Shown in pieces: positions 4,749 to 6,964 of a DNA stretch of 6,964 nucleotides. The number at the start of each line of letters is the position of its first letter. The stretch's first letter is position 1. A program made the translations under genes and the position numbers. Origin of the DNA: an uncultured Phycisphaerales bacterium (GTDB lineage Bacteria > Planctomycetota > Phycisphaerae > WQYP01); assembly GCA_937901265.1 (NCBI GenBank), contig CALCHA010000514.1:1-6964 (forward strand), in the 5' to 3' direction. The notes below the pieces were generated by a model. It saw only the letters and a program-made list of their open reading frames with translations, ran no database searches and was not told where the DNA came from.

Positions 4749-6494
4749 TCACAGCCCCCGTGCCGACGGCCAGGCGTAAAGGCGGTATTGCACCCGCATG
4801 CCCGTTCCCGTCCGCTGCAGGTCGACGATTCCTCGCGCCCCCTTCAGGCTTGCGAACAAAAAGGTCTGCCGCCCCGAGAAGCCCGCGACGTGCAGCGGCA
4901 AAGGGCCGTCGCTGCCCAGGTCCAGCCGCGGGTTGAGGTGCACTTCCGCCGGCAGCGTGTCGAAGCGGAGCGGGTTCACCGGCCATGCGGCCAGGGTGGC
5001 TCCATCGACGGTGAGCGACCCGCCGCGCTCGCGGATGAGCCGCAGCGTCCCGGCCTCGCCGAGCTGGCAGGAGCTCCCCTCGGCGGACGCCGCATCGACG
5101 ACGATCTCCTGCACTGGCAGCAGGTTAAAGGAGGGGCCAGTGGGGAACACCGCGCCCGCGATGGCCGCCCCGCGCCGCGCGACCGGGTCCTCGGCGGGGA
5201 TCGGCACATCCAGCGGCAGCCGGGGCATCGCTGTCTGCGTCAGGTACCAGGTCTGCCAGAGCGCGGGCGACGTCTCCCGGTGCCGCGTGAGCTGCTCCAG
5301 CGCCGTGATGCATTCCACCCGCGCCGGACGGAGCAACTCTGGCCGCGATCCGGGCGCGGGATGCGCCTGCAGGAACGTCAGCAGCGTCCTATCCGACGTG
5401 ACCACCGGATAAGCCGCTTCCTCGGTCGCCAGGTGGGGCAGGATATTCACAAGTGCCGGCATGGCATCGCGATGGTTGAGCATCCGCAGCGTGAGAATCA
5501 GCAACCGCTGCTCCGGCTCGCGCGTGGAGCGATTCAGCTCCGCGTTGATCGCGGGAATCGCTGAGGGACCCACCGTCACCAGGGTCCGCACCGCGGTAAG
5601 CCCCTGTGTTGCATCGACCTGTGGCAGGGTGTTGCGCACGCGGTAAAGCGCCGCATAGACGCCGTCCGGCACGGGCGGCTCGTAATAATAGGTCGCGGCG
5701 TTGGAGGAGGGGGTTGCCGCGACCTGCGCGGGTGGGGGCGTCCGCGCTGCCGGTGGCGTCACCGAATGGCCAGAGAAAAGCAGGTAGAGCGCCACGGTCG
5801 CAGCCGCCGCGGCACTTCCGGCGCTCGCGGTAATTTTGAGTTTTGACAAGTGCAGCAACGGGTGAGGTCCCGCGATCGCCATCCGCCCGAGGTTGGCCAC
5901 CAGCTTCGCCGGCGTTGCCGCGGCTGTGCGCGTGGCCAGCAGGTAGGCCAGCGCCCCCACGGAGGTCAGGACGCTGAGCGATTTGAGCTTTTTGCGAATC
6001 AGCTCCACCCCCTCTGCGATGCGCCGCGACATGGTGGCGGGGGAGAGGTTCATCTCCGCGGCCAGCTCCGTCTGCGTTCGCCGCTGCAGGAAGTAGGCGA
6101 CGAGGAGGCGTCGCAGGTCGTCGGGCAGCTCCTCGATGGCCTGGTCGACAGCGGGGGCGATTTCGGACCACTGTGCCGCCTCTTCGCGGACGCTGCGCCG
6201 CGTCGTTTCGTAGGCCATGTCGCGCTGCTTCCTGGCGGTCTTGCGGCGCTTGCGGGTGATGCACTCATTGGTGGCGCAGCGGTGCAGCCAGGCCCCGACG
6301 GAGATGCGTATGGCTGCAGATTCCCGCGCCAGCCGCCAGAAGCATTCCTGGGCGGCGTCCTCCGCTTCGGCGCGGTTCACCAGAATGCGCAGGCAGGTGG
6401 CATAGACCATGTCGGAATAGGCCGCCACAAGCGAAGCGAAAGCGGCCGCATCGCGGGTGGTGGCGTAGAGCTGAAGCTGGTCGAGGTCAGACAT
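4749..6494 (-). CDS. ECF sigma factor with membrane segment and HEAT-like C-terminal extension
   Basis: A 581-residue protein whose first 170 residues are an extracytoplasmic-function sigma factor. Region 2 spans about 15-85, with EDAAQECFWRLAR (45-57) and GAWLHRCATN (67-76). Region 4 spans about 118-170, with IEELPDDLRRLL and the helix-turn-helix QTELAAEMNLSPATMSRRIA (141-160). A moderately hydrophobic stretch lies at 173-187 and a clear transmembrane segment at 222-242, followed by a Pro/Ala-rich linker (245-262). Residues about 283-365 show helical pairs of HEAT-like type (VGPSAIPAINAEL), and the last 170 residues are unrecognised. ECF factors are usually near 200 residues. Such extended ECF factors are known from Planctomycetes and Verrucomicrobia, where the extension is thought to sense signals in place of a separate anti-sigma factor. 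ATG 6494 is the first start after an in-frame TGA; no SD is seen. No anti-sigma gene adjoins it. Confidence 0.88.
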   Translation of the reverse strand: MSDLDQLQLYATTRDAAAFASLVAAYSDMVYATCLRILVNRAEAEDAAQECFWRLARESAAIRISVGAWLHRCATNECITRKRRKTARKQRDMAYETTRRSVREEAAQWSEIAPAVDQAIEELPDDLRRLLVAYFLQRRTQTELAAEMNLSPATMSRRIAEGVELIRKKLKSLSVLTSVGALAYLLATRTAAATPAKLVANLGRMAIAGPHPLLHLSKLKITASAGSAAAAATVALYLLFSGHSVTPPAARTPPPAQVAATPSSNAATYYYEPPVPDGVYAALYRVRNTLPQVDATQGLTAVRTLVTVGPSAIPAINAELNRSTREPEQRLLILTLRMLNHRDAMPALVNILPHLATEEAAYPVVTSDRTLLTFLQAHPAPGSRPELLRPARVECITALEQLTRHRETSPALWQTWYLTQTAMPRLPLDVPIPAEDPVARRGAAIAGAVFPTGPSFNLLPVQEIVVDAASAEGSSCQLGEAGTLRLIRERGGSLTVDGATLAAWPVNPLRFDTLPAEVHLNPRLDLGSDGPLPLHVAGFSGRQTFLFASLKGARGIVDLQRTGTGMRVQYRLYAWPSARGL

Positions 6495-6526
6495 GGGGAT
6501 GCCGCAGAGACGCAGGGACTCTCAGC

Positions 6527-6556
6527 AGTAGACGCGCGAGGGGAGACAAATTGCAA
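6527..6556 (-). promoter_or_regulatory. Weak candidate promoter for the ECF sigma factor gene
   Basis: On the minus strand TTGCAA (6556-6551) and TCTACT (6532-6527) are 18 bases apart, each matching four of six consensus bases. They lie in the 83-base gap between the upstream glycosyltransferase stop and the sigma factor start, in an AT-rich patch that stands out from its surroundings. The match is weak, and an autoregulated ECF promoter of unknown consensus could equally be present. Confidence 0.22.
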
Positions 6557-6577
6557 GAAAAAACTGAAAACGGAGGA

Positions 6578-6964
6578 TCAGGAGGATCGCCCCGTCGTTG
6601 GCGGTTCCTGAAGGCTCGGGAGAAGCGCGTCGAGGAAGCGCTCCGGGGTGTGCTCGGCTTGCAGCCAGGCGTGGCCGGCGGCGGCGAGTTGGGCGGCGCG
6701 GGCGGGGGCGTCCAGGAGGGACTGGATCGCGGTGCGGAGGGCGGCGGGGGACTGCGCGGGGACGGTGTGGCAGGTGTCAGGGGCGAGCAACGGGGCGAGG
6801 CCGGGGGTGGTGGTGAGGATCGTGGCCTTGCCGCAGGCGGCGGCTTCGAGAAAAGCGGTGAGGCCGGCACAGTAGGGATTCGGGAAGAGGGGGACAATGA
6901 CGATCGCGGCCTGGTGATAGAGTTCGCGGAGAGCGGGCCAGTCGTAGAACTGGCGGGTCATGTT
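6578..6964 (-). CDS. Glycosyltransferase, C-terminal part (cut by window edge)
   Basis: The frame enters from the right edge and ends with TGA at 6580-6578, giving the last 128 residues of a larger protein. It shows the end of a GT-B donor-binding domain: a buried strand IVIVPLF, then FPNPYCAGLTAFLEAAACGKATILT, a glycine- and proline-rich stretch, and a closing pair of helices with SPAALRTAIQSLLDAP and ARAAQLAAAGHAWL. The EAAACGKATI part corresponds to the second Glu and following helix of the EX7E signature. The position of the first Glu is occupied by Cys in PYCAGL, so that residue is missing or shifted. The apparent ATG near the edge is internal, because the frame is open beyond it and the domain is incomplete. 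Acceptor and donor are unknown. It is a different protein from the glycosyltransferase at 2045-3172. Confidence 0.8.
   Translation of the reverse strand, partial: NMTRQFYDWPALRELYHQAAIVIVPLFPNPYCAGLTAFLEAAACGKATILTTTPGLAPLLAPDTCHTVPAQSPAALRTAIQSLLDAPARAAQLAAAGHAWLQAEHTPERFLDALLPSLQEPPTTGRSS

Noticed and set aside
3082..4779. Plus-strand open frame of 565 codons opposite leuC
   Set aside because: It is antisense to a clear leuC with all iron-sulfur ligands. Its translation is rich in G, A, V, H and R without domain motifs, as expected for a frame mirrored from a GC-rich gene.
4615..4986. N-terminal extension of the leuC frame by 124 codons
   Set aside because: It overlaps the end of the sigma factor gene and has no LeuC similarity; AAAGGAG six bases before ATG 4614 and a normal LeuC length support the shorter form.
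6558..6563. T-run (minus strand) after the right-edge glycosyltransferase as a terminator
   Set aside because: No GC-rich stem precedes the six T bases; only a 4-bp CTGA/TCAG pairing can be drawn.
4788..6611. Plus-strand open frames (258 and 253 codons) opposite the sigma factor gene
   Set aside because: Arg/Gln/Gly-rich translations without motifs, mirrored from the sigma factor reading frame.

Overview
The window is a GC-rich bacterial stretch in which every convincing gene lies on the minus strand, so transcription runs from high to low coordinates. Several traits point to the PVC group, most likely Verrucomicrobiota with Planctomycetota as the alternative: an ECF sigma factor with a long membrane and HEAT-like C-terminal extension, a 3-isopropylmalate dehydratase large subunit of the type I recall from plant chloroplasts, and GTG/weak-SD starts mixed with strong SD starts. 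This assignment is an inference from protein character, not from a marker gene.

In transcription order from the right edge: (a) the C-terminal end of a glycosyltransferase cut by the window (6578-6964); (b) a 581-residue ECF sigma factor with a C-terminal extension (4749-6494); (c) a regulatory gap with a candidate promoter and a dyad overlapping its -10 element, leading into leuC (3208-4614); (d) a GT4-like glycosyltransferase 35 nt behind leuC (2045-3172); (e) a 142-nt gap with two overlapping hairpins, which forms the leader of a STAS-domain anti-sigma-factor antagonist (1534-1902, GTG start, strong SD); (f) a compact GspE/PilB-type secretion or pilus ATPase 63 nt further on (178-1470); (g) a strong intrinsic terminator (96-135), followed by a TATAAT element and what looks like the first codons of another minus-strand gene running off the left edge.

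Functionally this is a mixed neighbourhood. leuC serves leucine biosynthesis. The two glycosyltransferases suggest surface glycan or glycoconjugate work. The sigma factor is probably a membrane-tethered transcription regulator. The STAS protein and the secretion ATPase probably form one transcription unit ending at the terminator, which hints that a partner-switch regulator is coupled to type II secretion or type IV pilus assembly. No leuD, anti-sigma kinase, phosphatase, pilin or other secretion component is inside the window. I see no RNA gene, CRISPR array, insertion sequence or prophage. The long plus-strand reading frames are shadows of GC-rich minus-strand genes.
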